Shown: positions 53,601-61,001 of the stretch, piece by piece
Numbering within the stretch: the stretch's first letter is position 1
Layout: each line of letters begins with the position of its first letter
Source of the DNA: Affinundibacterium baiyunense
GTDB lineage: Bacteria > Pseudomonadota > Gammaproteobacteria > Burkholderiales > Burkholderiaceae_D
Direction of reading: 5' to 3'
DNA length: 64,000 nucleotides
NCBI RefSeq assembly: GCF_018139645.1
Contig: NZ_JAGSPM010000006.1
Coordinates: 186,001-250,000 of the forward strand
Notes under the pieces: generated by a model
The model's database searches: none
What the model saw: the letters and a program-made list of their open reading frames with translations, nothing else
What the model was told of the DNA's origin: nothing
Made by a program: the position numbers and the translations under genes

Positions 53601-53884
53601 GTGAATTTTATCGTCCGTTAGCGATTGCGATTATCGGTGGAACGATTACTTCGACTTTGTTAACCCTGTTGGTCGTGCCAACTTTTTACGACAGTATCGA
53701 AATTGCGCGTGATCGTATGGTGGCAAAATTCCGTGGCCGTGCTAATCGTTGGAATGCGTTTTTCGCTTTCATCGTCACTTTCATCGAAGCGATTTTAACT
53801 TTGATTTTTGTGCGCTTAATTTTCCGCTTATTCATGAAATTGGTGAACGTGATAGTTGGAAGAAGACCACAAATCTCCACCTAA
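50681..53884 (+). CDS. RND-family efflux permease (HAE1/AcrB-like)
   Basis: The 1067-residue protein starts 1 base after the adaptor stop and is co-translated with it. It has the typical two-fold structure: IKRPVATIVIIIALMCVGLLAL at the first helix, a large periplasmic loop, helices 2-6, and the same plan again. Helix 4 carries GVLIDDAIVVREN, the Asp pair of the proton relay. Helix 10-11 has MGLVAKNAILLLDCARKR with the conserved lysine region. It should use proton flow to export hydrophobic compounds. The sequence gives no clue to drug specificity. No outer-membrane factor gene follows, so an unlinked TolC-type protein is needed. Confidence 0.95.
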   Translation: MFLSDFSIKRPVATIVIIIALMCVGLLALSKLRVNEIPNVQEPVLGVSVPYPGASPETVEREIVNRIEKSLQSISGVRQLNASANEGSAYFTLIFNFDRNMIEASDDVRNAIASVRYKLPTEMREPIIERRDPNDQPIMQLALSSKTKSHAEISRLAEDDLSDRFRAVDGVAVVTVNGALKRELSVLLRAQKLREFNVSVSEVVNALRTQNSTAPVGKVRGTMDEKSIRLVGRLESPAEFEQIVVKRRGTEVIRLAQVATIQDGFAEISGFSVRNGNPNVGIMVMKSRDASTVSVANKIREQVAEINKTLPEGTKLEITQDGGKNAQKNLNNVIEALIFGAVLTIFVVYVFLNSWRSTLITALSLPTSVIAAFIAVWLCGFTLNFMTLLGLSLAIGVLIDDAIVVRENIVRHMENGSDRRTAALNGTAEIGLAVAATTFSIMAVFIPVAFMPGVSGEWFRPFALTVTSSVMVSLFISFTLDPMLSAYWGDPVDHHLQPKTGLSKTLERFNHWFDSKAEAYGSVIAWALHHRRWMGFIALVSFVLALVLHGMFGGTSFLPASDSGTVMISVRTPSSSSLEYSRLKVEKAAELARTLPETVATNSSVNITGGRVYVDIGKSTERKRSAAEVAVSLRAAVSTLVGAEYVVQDDLNNGGGKPVQIRFSGEDSRKLMEITSEFMDKLRKVPGAVDVGLSQQDPKDELQIELNRGLANSLGISANDAAQALRVSFAGVEVGDWVDPTGETRDVSVRLHPEDRVSADNIETLPIAVAGTDKMVPLEQIATITMGKGPARIEHADGKRMIAVSANVQGRSPGEVTSDALKIAKAINFPAGYGIELAGSAKNQNELFTEMTIALVMGIGLMYLILVMQFGSFTAPGAVMLSLPLSLIGVVLALLMTKGTLNLMSFIGIIMLMGLVAKNAILLLDCARKRESEGYDREDALIYAGRMRLRPILMTTFALIAGMLPVAIGVGEGGEFYRPLAIAIIGGTITSTLLTLLVVPTFYDSIEIARDRMVAKFRGRANRWNAFFAFIVTFIEAILTLIFVRLIFRLFMKLVNVIVGRRPQIST

Positions 53885-53962
53885 TCTAGCCACTCAATTT
53901 AGCTAAATTTGCAGTGAAATAAGTTTAGATAAGTTTAGAATAGCTGGAATCTAAAGTAATAC

Positions 53963-53994
53963 AAACCACGGCCTCGTCAGAGGTCGTGGTTTTA
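53963..53994 (+). terminator. Rho-independent terminator after RND permease gene
   Basis: AACCACGGCCTC pairs with GAGGTCGTGGTT (one mismatch) over a 4-base loop, followed by TTT. It is located between the RND genes and the peptide transporter. Confidence 0.75.
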
Positions 53995-54028
53995 TGTTTT
54001 TTGATATCTGTTTTTGTGAGTACCTAAT

Positions 54029-55609
54029 ATGAGTTCAACTCCTGCAGTTCCTGCCACTGGCGCCGAGCCAGTTACGCCAAAAATGCCTAGGCAAATTCCC
54101 TTCATCATTGCGAATGAGGGCTGTGAGCGTTTTAGTTTTTATGGCATGCGCAATATTTTGACGATGTTCTTGATGACCAGCTTGCTGCTGTCGATTCCAG
54201 AAGAGTTACGCAAAGGTGAAGCTAAAGATATTTTCCATACGTTTGTGATTGGTGTGTATTTCTTTCCTTTATTGGGTGGTTGGTTAGCGGATCGCGTATT
54301 CGGCAAATACAACACAATTTTGTGGTTGAGTTTGGTGTACTGTGCGGGCCACGCTTGCCTAGCTTTATTTGAGCATAATAAAAACGGTTTCTATACAGGT
54401 TTGTTTTTAATTGCACTTGGTTCTGGTGGGATTAAACCTTTGGTCGCTTCGTTTATTGGCGATCAATTTGATCAAACAAATCGTTCACTGGCACAGAAAG
54501 TGTTCGATGGATTTTATTGGATCATTAATTTTGGTTCGTTCTTCGCGTCTTTGTTGATGCCATTATTTTTGAAACAGTTTGGTGCTAGCGTTGCCTTTGG
54601 CATTCCCGGTATTTTGATGTTTATTGCTACTTTTGTATTTTGGCTGGGAAGAAAACAATATGTACGCGTCGAACCTGTCAGTAACGATCCACATGCTTTC
54701 TTGGTAGTGATCCGTAATGCGATTTTGTCGCAAGGACAAACACGCACGCAAAGCCGTCCTGGTCTGTGGTTGACCCTGATCGGTTTTACCTTGGCGCTAG
54801 TCGTGTTTGGCTTTATCAAACAGATTGGTCTTGTTTCAGTTTTATGTTCGGCCTTAGTGTTAGTGATGGGTTTTGGTGGCGTTGGAGCATGGATGCAATT
54901 AGATCGCGTGCGCGGTCAACATCCTGACGAAGCGATCGATGGCGTGCGCAATGTGTTGCGCCTGCTAGTGTTATTCGCTTTGATTACGCCATTTTGGTCC
55001 TTGTTTGATCAGAAGGCGTCGACGTGGGTATTGCAAGCCGATCATATGACGAAACCAGAATGGTTCCAATCTTCGATGATGCAGGCATTGAATCCCTTGC
55101 TAGTGATGATCTTGATTCCTTTTAATAACTTTGTTTTATACCCATTACTGAATCAAGCGGGCGTCAAGGTTACGGCTTTACGTCGCATGGGCGCAGGCAT
55201 CGCTTTTACTGGCTTAGCATGGATCGTCGTTGGCGCTTTGCAGTTGGCGATTGATGGTGGTGATCCGATTACTATCGTGTGGCAAATTATTCCGTATGCC
55301 TTAATGACATTTGGTGAAGTGTTGGTCTCTGCAACTGGTTTAGAGTTTGCTTATAGTCAGGCACCTTTATCGATGAAAGGTGTGATTACCAGTTTTTGGT
55401 ATTTGTCGGTAACGATAGGTAATTTGTGGGTGTTGTTGGCAAATTCAAGTGTGAAGGGCGAAACCGTGACCAATTACATTGAGTCTTTAGGGCTCAGTGT
55501 TACCGCCTTCCAAATGTTCTTCTTTGCTGGATTCTGTCTATTTGCCGCGTTCTTGTTCGCGATGTATGCGCGCAATTATCGTATGCTAGATAATTATCGC
55601 AAGGCATAA
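54029..55609 (+). CDS. POT-family proton-dependent oligopeptide transporter
   Basis: The 526-residue protein has the POT signature NEGCERFSFYGMRNILTMF at helix 1 (the ExxER motif used in proton coupling). GGWLADRVFGKYNTILWLSLVY follows at helix 2-3, and GLFLIALGSGGIKPLVASFIGDQF at helix 4-5. Around 13-14 helices can be counted. It should import di- and tripeptides into the cell and agrees with the secreted peptidases in the window. It has its own terminator at 55632-55682. The first 15 residues are polar, and the ATG at 54029 has only a weak ribosome site. Confidence 0.95.
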   Translation: MSSTPAVPATGAEPVTPKMPRQIPFIIANEGCERFSFYGMRNILTMFLMTSLLLSIPEELRKGEAKDIFHTFVIGVYFFPLLGGWLADRVFGKYNTILWLSLVYCAGHACLALFEHNKNGFYTGLFLIALGSGGIKPLVASFIGDQFDQTNRSLAQKVFDGFYWIINFGSFFASLLMPLFLKQFGASVAFGIPGILMFIATFVFWLGRKQYVRVEPVSNDPHAFLVVIRNAILSQGQTRTQSRPGLWLTLIGFTLALVVFGFIKQIGLVSVLCSALVLVMGFGGVGAWMQLDRVRGQHPDEAIDGVRNVLRLLVLFALITPFWSLFDQKASTWVLQADHMTKPEWFQSSMMQALNPLLVMILIPFNNFVLYPLLNQAGVKVTALRRMGAGIAFTGLAWIVVGALQLAIDGGDPITIVWQIIPYALMTFGEVLVSATGLEFAYSQAPLSMKGVITSFWYLSVTIGNLWVLLANSSVKGETVTNYIESLGLSVTAFQMFFFAGFCLFAAFLFAMYARNYRMLDNYRKA

Positions 55610-55631
55610 CAGACGCTAAAATTTGACGATA

Positions 55632-55682
55632 AAAAAGCCGCAAACTCTATTGAAATATCATGAAGAGTTTGCGGCTTTTTTT
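55632..55682. terminator. Bidirectional Rho-independent terminator
   Basis: AAAAAGCCGCAAACTCT pairs with AGAGTTTGCGGCTTTTT over a 15-base loop. It separates the convergent POT transporter and alkaline-phosphatase genes and has A/T runs for both strands. Confidence 0.88.
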
Positions 55683-55725
55683 GTGCTGCTAGCATTGGCG
55701 ATACACTACGCCATTTTTTAGGCGT

Positions 55726-57435
55726 CTATTTGAGCGTTTCGGTTAACACGCGTCCTTCAGAACCCGATGGTAGGCGTATTCTTAATAAGTGCGACAACGT
55801 TGGTGCGATATCCATGACCTCGGCATATTGACTATATGCTCCTGCCTTGAACCAAGGCTTACCCATAAAAATTAGTGGCACATTGGTATCATAGGTATAT
55901 GGCGTGCCATGTGAAGTGCCTGAATTCGTTGACCCAAAGTACCAATAAGGTTTCACCACCACCATCAAGTCACCTGACAACTGCTTGTGCCAAGCTCTTT
56001 GTACTAAACGACTGATGCGGTCATTTGGTACTTGCCCGTGTTCAAATTGGGTGCGGGTGTAAGTCGATGCGACACCCTGATAATCGAGAATGAATCGCGC
56101 TGCTGTATTTTCTAATTCGGTTCGCGTAATGCCTTTCGACTCGACTTTGCGGTAATCAAAAAAGAAGTAAGGCGCGGACCATTTGCGAATGAGTTTTTCA
56201 ACACCGAATTTTTCGAACAAGTGTTGACTTAATGCCGCCGACATTTTGTTGCCATCAAGTCGATTTGCATCGCGTTTAATGCTTTGCGAAAATTCCGGCA
56301 CATTGGCGAAACCATGATCCGCAGTTAACACGACGAGGGTATTGTCTAAGCCAACTTTTTTATCGACGTTATTCAAAAATTTTGCCAACAAACGATCTAA
56401 ACGTTGTAAATGATCGTGCGACATTTTGCTCTCTGGTCCCCAAGTGTGATTCACATAATCATGGCTAGATAGGCTGACACCTAATATATCCGTTGCACCG
56501 GTTGGATTATTTCCCAACTTTTCTCCATCGATGGCTGCATTTGCGAAATCCAAAGTGAGTTCATCGACATACGGGCCAGTGAATAACTTTTCATAGTATT
56601 CGGCATCGGGTTTTCCTGAGGCGCTATCGTAGGTATAGGGAAGGCGTTTGCTGCTGCTAGTATTGGCTGGTGCCACTAAATCATCATGTGCATCATCGTG
56701 GTAGGCATGTTCTGGTAAAACGCTGGTCCATTGCTTACCGTAAAAACGATCTTGCGGTTTGCTCGCATGAAATGCCGTATGCCAAGCAGGATGTTGATTC
56801 ATGTAATACGTGCTACTAGCAAACGCGCCAGTTTTTTTCATCAGCATATAGGCAGTGCCAGTTTTACCCGCTAATAAAATCGCACCACGATCTTTCCCAG
56901 ATACGGTCAACACTTTAGAACGATTGCCGGTGGCATAACGCAATTCATCACCAACTGTGCTTACCTTCAAATTCGCTGGCGAGGTGCCATCGCTGGATTT
57001 GGTTTCTGTGCCGATGTATGTATGTTGTCTATCTTCGGTGCAGTACACCGAAGTAGATGTATTTGGATCGAACCAATTGTTTCCGATAATCCCATGTTGA
57101 TAAGGGTAGGCACCAGTCAATACCGCGCTATGACCAACCGCAGTCACCGTAATGCCGTGGGCTTGATGCGCATTGCCGAACCATGCGCCTTGTTCCAATA
57201 ATCGTTTAAATCCACCTTCGCCAAACTGGTGGCGATAGCGTTGTACTTGCTCGTTGGGTAAGCCATCAACGACCAACACCAAGATTAATTTTGGCGCTTT
57301 AGCGATCTGTGGACCTTGGCTAAGATTTGCAGCAAGGGCAGTGTAGCAATGACTACTGAGTGCGAATGTCGCGAAACCAGCTAATAAACTGCGACGTAAT
57401 TTTGAAGGAGTGTTTTTGGAATTGAATTTCAGCAT
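55726..57435 (-). CDS. Alkaline-phosphatase-superfamily hydrolase, PafA-like, exported
   Basis: The 569-residue product has a signal peptide (ending near YTALAA). The metal-dependent phosphatase core follows: LVLVVDGLPNEQ with a metal Asp, and HGITVTAVGHSAVLTGAYPYQHGIIGNNWFD with a threonine nucleophile. SSHDYVNHTWGPESKMSHDHLQRLDRLL and VVLTADHGFANVP hold the remaining metal Asp/His residues. The threonine in place of serine is typical of the PafA type. It should release phosphate from organic monoesters in the periplasm. Its start at 57435 has a weak ribosome site. A perfect inverted repeat lies at 57537-57567 upstream. No pho box can be claimed by eye. Confidence 0.9.
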   Translation of the reverse strand: MLKFNSKNTPSKLRRSLLAGFATFALSSHCYTALAANLSQGPQIAKAPKLILVLVVDGLPNEQVQRYRHQFGEGGFKRLLEQGAWFGNAHQAHGITVTAVGHSAVLTGAYPYQHGIIGNNWFDPNTSTSVYCTEDRQHTYIGTETKSSDGTSPANLKVSTVGDELRYATGNRSKVLTVSGKDRGAILLAGKTGTAYMLMKKTGAFASSTYYMNQHPAWHTAFHASKPQDRFYGKQWTSVLPEHAYHDDAHDDLVAPANTSSSKRLPYTYDSASGKPDAEYYEKLFTGPYVDELTLDFANAAIDGEKLGNNPTGATDILGVSLSSHDYVNHTWGPESKMSHDHLQRLDRLLAKFLNNVDKKVGLDNTLVVLTADHGFANVPEFSQSIKRDANRLDGNKMSAALSQHLFEKFGVEKLIRKWSAPYFFFDYRKVESKGITRTELENTAARFILDYQGVASTYTRTQFEHGQVPNDRISRLVQRAWHKQLSGDLMVVVKPYWYFGSTNSGTSHGTPYTYDTNVPLIFMGKPWFKAGAYSQYAEVMDIAPTLSHLLRIRLPSGSEGRVLTETLK

Positions 57436-57536
57436 AGCGAAAAATCGAAGGAAGCAAAAGAGCGTTAAGGATAACGCATGTTGATGATTCCTTCGAGTAA
57501 CTTCGCGAAAAATGATGGTAGTTTTGTCTGGCGTTC

Positions 57537-57567
57537 GCTTAAGTATGGCTGCATGGCATACTTAAGC
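57537..57567. repeat. Perfect 11-base inverted repeat
   Basis: GCTTAAGTATG (57537-57547) and CATACTTAAGC (57557-57567) are perfect reverse complements around a 9-base loop. No T-run follows on either strand. It lies about 100 bases upstream of the phosphatase gene and may be a regulator site or a stem-loop in the leader. Confidence 0.6.
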
Positions 57568-57705
57568 TTGCACTGGTTTGAATAGGCGAGAATGGCATTC
57601 AAGCACTAATAACAGTGGAAACCACCAATTGTGGCTAGCGTGATCATGTCGATGAATTGGCTGATCGACGCTTTAGTCTGAAACTGCCACAAAATTTGAG
57701 TTGAT

Positions 57706-58479
57706 TTAATTGAATTGCTTAAAATCGGGTTTACGTTTTTGGAAAAACGCCATCATTGCTTCGCGTGCTTCCGGTTGTGACAGCATCGCGCCGAAATGCG
57801 CATTTTCCTCGTTCATCTTGTCGCGTATCGCTTGTGGCTGATTGGCTTTCATTAAGCTCTTGGTCAGACGTATAGACTTCGCTGGCAAGGCAGCGATTTT
57901 CGCAGCTTGCTTTTCTGCGTATGGCAATAATTCTTCGAGCGGCAAGACTTTATTGACCAAGCCCATCTCATGTGCTTGTTGTGCGCTGAACGCTTCGCCT
58001 AATAACAGCATTTCTGCAGCACGTTGATAGCCAGCGATTTGCGGTAAGACCATGCTAGATGCGAATTCTGGGCACAAACCTAATTGCGTGAACGGCATAG
58101 AAAATTTTGCATTGTCGGCCGCGTACACCAACTCACAATGCATCAATAAGGTGGTACCAATGCCAACCGCGCCACCTGAGACTGCAGCGATCACCGGTTT
58201 CTGCGCATCATTTAAGGCGTGCATGAATTGATACACGGGTGGCATTTCTGCTGATGCTAAGCTACTGGCGTGTTTCATGAAGTCTTCCAGATCATTTCCC
58301 GCAGTGAAAATTTCTGGCTTGCCCGTAATCAAAATCACGCTGACGTTTTTGTCGTCATTCGCTGCGTTGATCGCATTTGCCATCGCTTCATACATACCAA
58401 ACGTGATCGCGTTTTTCTTTTCTGGACGATTGAAATTGATCGTCAAAATGCCGTCATTGATGCTGGTCAGAATTTCCAT
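57706..58479 (-). CDS. Enoyl-CoA hydratase/isomerase family protein
   Basis: The 257-residue crotonase-fold protein begins INDGILTINFNRPEKKNAITFGMYEAM and has the acyl-CoA-binding GNDLEDF segment. The oxyanion-hole motif AVSGGAVGIGTTLLMHCELVYAAD follows, then FTQLGLCPEFASSMVLPQ, where the Glu near the second position can serve as catalytic base. It hydrates or isomerises enoyl-CoA esters in the cytoplasm. The 'CPE.assm..P' form is common in PaaG-like isomerases, so isomerase activity is possible. It lies 13 bases after the alpha/beta-hydrolase gene on the same strand. Confidence 0.88.
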   Translation of the reverse strand: MEILTSINDGILTINFNRPEKKNAITFGMYEAMANAINAANDDKNVSVILITGKPEIFTAGNDLEDFMKHASSLASAEMPPVYQFMHALNDAQKPVIAAVSGGAVGIGTTLLMHCELVYAADNAKFSMPFTQLGLCPEFASSMVLPQIAGYQRAAEMLLLGEAFSAQQAHEMGLVNKVLPLEELLPYAEKQAAKIAALPAKSIRLTKSLMKANQPQAIRDKMNEENAHFGAMLSQPEAREAMMAFFQKRKPDFKQFN

Positions 58480-58492
58480 GATGTCTCTTGAT

Positions 58493-59392
58493 TTAGTTAG
58501 GTTGTGCGGAGGGATGCTGTTTGTTTTGTTGGATCAGCCATTGTAAAGCTTGTTGCCACAAGCTGTGTCGAAACTCCGCTCTAAAAAAACCGAAGTGTCC
58601 AACGCGTTCTGCCTGTACGTCTTGCGGTTGTATGTAGCACCGTTCGACCTGCGCGCGACTGAAATAATCGTGCAAGCCATCGATGTTTTTACGCCCCATC
58701 ATTTCATCATCTGTAAAGCTCATGCTTAGAATCGGCGCGGTAAATTGCTCATGATAGGTGCGCATGGCTTTACCATTTTCATCAACAAAGTAACGTGGAT
58801 CTTTGCACCAACGCGACCATTGATAAATCACACCCTTAGGAAGATTGCCGACTTTGCGCAATTTCTTACCCGGAAAATAGCCACAGATGCTGGTGTAAAG
58901 CGGCACTAGGAAATACCACAGCAACCATACCGTACGTTTGGTCGGCGGCGCATTATGACGCCAATAACCGGTGCCTGAGCCGACAGTTAGTAAGCCATCG
59001 ATTAAATGATTATCAGGCAGCAAGCCAACGAGTTGGCCACCGAGCGAATGACCAATCACCAAAAACGGAAGCTCAGGATGCCACGCCTTCGCTGCATGCA
59101 AAGCCGAGTTATAGTCGAGCTCAGCCCAATCGCTAATATCCGCTTCAAAGCCACGTAAAGACTTGCTAAAGCGCGCATCCAATGACTCGCCCATGCCACG
59201 ATAGTCGAAGCTCAACACAGCAAATCCATGCTCGCACAAGAATTTCGCAAAAGGCGCATAAAACTGCTGCTTCACTCCCATCGCCGCAGGAATCAACACC
59301 ACCGCACGCGCCGCACCGGCTGGCGAATACTTGCGTCCAACCAGCTCGGTGCCATCTTTCGCAATCAAGGTCGTCGTTTCAATCGTGCTCAT
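58493..59392 (-). CDS. Alpha/beta-fold hydrolase
   Basis: I use the ATG at 59392 (ACGGAG site upstream), giving 299 residues. The longer frame to 59542 would run through a terminator hairpin and a palindromic repeat. The sequence has RAVVLIPAAMGVKQQFYAPFAKFLCEHGFAVLSFDYRGMGESL, the usual first strands. The nucleophile elbow is GHSLGG (PFLVIGHSLGGQLVGL), and GHFGFFR near the end holds the catalytic histidine. Members of this group act as esterases or thioesterases. Its place in the beta-oxidation cluster fits an acyl-ester or thioester substrate, but this is inference. Confidence 0.88.
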   Translation of the reverse strand: MSTIETTTLIAKDGTELVGRKYSPAGAARAVVLIPAAMGVKQQFYAPFAKFLCEHGFAVLSFDYRGMGESLDARFSKSLRGFEADISDWAELDYNSALHAAKAWHPELPFLVIGHSLGGQLVGLLPDNHLIDGLLTVGSGTGYWRHNAPPTKRTVWLLWYFLVPLYTSICGYFPGKKLRKVGNLPKGVIYQWSRWCKDPRYFVDENGKAMRTYHEQFTAPILSMSFTDDEMMGRKNIDGLHDYFSRAQVERCYIQPQDVQAERVGHFGFFRAEFRHSLWQQALQWLIQQNKQHPSAQPN

Positions 59393-59403
59393 ACAGACTC
59401 CGT

Positions 59404-59432
59404 AAAAAAACCGCACAGTTTTGATGTGCGGT
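59404..59432 (-). terminator. Minus-strand terminator just upstream of hydrolase ribosome site
   Basis: On the minus strand, AAACCGCACATC-type sequence pairs with GTGCGGTTT over a short loop and is followed by a run of T, ending within about 10 bases of the ACGGAG ribosome site of the hydrolase gene. It is either the terminator of the thiolase transcript or an attenuator in the hydrolase leader. Confidence 0.7.
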
Positions 59433-59482
59433 TTAGTTTCGTGCAAGGGATTCGATAGTAAAGCCATGTTTCTTACAAGCTC

Positions 59483-59551
59483 GTAGGGCGGGGCAACCCC
59501 CGCTATCAAAGTCATCCAAATTTCCGGCGGCGCGGGTTTCACCCGCCCTAC
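59483..59551. repeat. Inverted pair of GTAGGGCGGG REP-like units
   Basis: GTAGGGCGGG (59483-59492) and CCCGCCCTAC (59542-59551) are perfect reverse complements. Each unit has its own small hairpin (GGGGCAACCCCC and GCGGGTTTCACCCGC). The consensus GTAGGGCGGGTGAAACCCGC is a widespread proteobacterial REP type, usually spread by RAYT transposases. Confidence 0.75.
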
Positions 59552-59588
59552 AAAATTTAGCTCGCCCGATAAACTCGTAACAACCGGC

Positions 59589-59675
59589 TAAATTCAATTA
59601 TAGGGATGCCGCAGTAGGCGCGAATGCTCGCAATATTGAAATATTGCGAGCATTCGCAACAACCTGCGGCGTCCC
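59589..59675. repeat. Hairpin repeat, copy A
   Basis: The unit begins TAAATTCAATTATAGGGATGC and ends with CTGCGGCGTCCC. Inside it, GCGAATGCTCGCAATATT (59620-59637) is a perfect 18-base inverted repeat of AATATTGCGAGCATTCGC (59640-59657) with a 2-base loop. Outer arms (GGGATGCCGCAG and CTGCGGCGTCCC) also pair. The whole would fold into one long stem. Confidence 0.8.
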
Positions 59676-59689
59676 AAAACAACGTTCAG

Positions 59690-59776
59690 TAAATTCAATT
59701 ATGGGGATGCAGGGCTAGGCGCAAAGCACAGCAATATTTGAATATTGCGAGCATTTGCAACAACGCCGTGCGCCCC
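59690..59776. repeat. Hairpin repeat, copy B
   Basis: This is a diverged direct copy of the unit at 59589, shifted by 101 bases. It shares TAAATTCAATTAT, GGGATGC, GGCGC, AATATTGCGAGCATT and GCAACAAC. Its stem has more mismatches than that of copy A. Confidence 0.75.
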
Positions 59777-59786
59777 AGAATTGGAT

Positions 59787-60983
59787 TTACATGCGTTCGA
59801 AGATGCCTGCTGCACCCATACCCGTTCCCACGCACATCGTCACCATACCGTACTTCAAATTATTACGATGTAAAGCATGGATCGTCGTTGCAGAACGAAT
59901 CGCACCAGTTGCGCCCAATGGGTGACCAAGAGCAATCGCGCCGCCCATTGGGTTCACTTTCGCTGGATCGAGACCGAGATCTTGAACCACTGCCAAAGAT
60001 TGCGCCGCAAACGCTTCGTTCAATTCGAACCAGTCGATTTGGTCTTGTGTGATGCCCGCTACTTTACATGCTGCAGGAATCGCTTCTTTAGGACCAATAC
60101 CCATGATTTCTGGTGGAACGCCGCGTACTGCGAAGGACGCAAAACGTGCCAAAGGCGTCAGGTTGAATTGTTTCAAGATCTTTTCGCTCACCAAAATCAA
60201 AGCGCCAGCACCGTCAGAAGTTTGTGAGCTGTTACCTGCTGTCACAGAACCTTTAGCAGCAAAAACGGCTTTCAGTTTCGCCAAACCTTCCAAAGAAGTA
60301 TCTGGACGTGCACCTTCGTCACGGTTCACGGTACGTGTTTTGAGTTCGATTTCGCCAGTTGCCAAATTCGGCACGCGATCGATGATTTCGAATGGCGTAG
60401 TCTCCGCATCAAAATGGCCAGCCGCTTGCGCGGCCAATGCACGTTGATGGGATTGCAAAGCGAAGGCATCTTGCGCTTCACGGCTAATTTTCCATTGCGC
60501 CGCGACCTTCTCTGCAGTCAAACCCATGCCGTAAGCGATACCGGCATTTTCGTCTTTGAGAATCGCCATGTTCATCGACGGGTTGTTACCCATCATCGGC
60601 ACCATAGACATGGATTCCACACCCGCCGCGATCATGACGTCAGCTTGGCCAACGCGAATGCGATCCGCAGCCATCGCCACTGCCGTGATACCGGAAGCAC
60701 AGTAACGGTTAATCGTTACGCCACCGATGGTGTTTGGCAAACCTGCCAACAGCACGCTCATACGTGCCAAGTTCAAACCTTGTGCGCCTTCTGGGAAGGA
60801 GCAGCCAACAATCGCGTCTTCGATCAATTTTGGATCGAGATTTGGCACCTGTGCCAAAGCGGATTTCAATACACCAACCAGCAAGTCATCTGGACGAGTA
60901 TTGCGGAAAAAGCCGCGTCCGGATTTACCAATAGGAGAACGAGTTGCCGCAACGATGTATGCGTCTTGTAATTGAGTAGTCAT
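59787..60983 (-). CDS. Acetyl-CoA acyltransferase (thiolase), FadA type
   Basis: The 398-residue enzyme has the thiolase plan. The nucleophile cysteine lies in VTINRYCASGITAVAMAA (about residue 91). The NEAFAAQSLAVVQDLGLDP strand and GGAIALGHPLGATGAIR, with the catalytic histidine, follow. The second cysteine is in TMCVGTGMGAAGIFE near the end. It cleaves 3-ketoacyl-CoA with CoA as the last step of each beta-oxidation round. A GAGGAA site precedes the ATG at 60983. It begins 18 bases after the bifunctional enzyme gene, so the two form an operon and probably a complex. Confidence 0.95.
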   Translation of the reverse strand: MTTQLQDAYIVAATRSPIGKSGRGFFRNTRPDDLLVGVLKSALAQVPNLDPKLIEDAIVGCSFPEGAQGLNLARMSVLLAGLPNTIGGVTINRYCASGITAVAMAADRIRVGQADVMIAAGVESMSMVPMMGNNPSMNMAILKDENAGIAYGMGLTAEKVAAQWKISREAQDAFALQSHQRALAAQAAGHFDAETTPFEIIDRVPNLATGEIELKTRTVNRDEGARPDTSLEGLAKLKAVFAAKGSVTAGNSSQTSDGAGALILVSEKILKQFNLTPLARFASFAVRGVPPEIMGIGPKEAIPAACKVAGITQDQIDWFELNEAFAAQSLAVVQDLGLDPAKVNPMGGAIALGHPLGATGAIRSATTIHALHRNNLKYGMVTMCVGTGMGAAGIFERM

Positions 60984-61001
60984 TGTCGATTCCTCGATGA
61001 A

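Larger units (their letters stand above)
59393..59786. other. Repeat-dense intergenic region within the beta-oxidation cluster
   Basis: These 394 bases separate the thiolase and hydrolase genes, both on the minus strand. They hold a terminator (59404-59432), an inverted GTAGGGCGGG pair (59483-59551), and two copies of a 101-base-spaced hairpin element (59589-59675 and 59690-59776). There is no protein-coding gene here. Confidence 0.75.
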
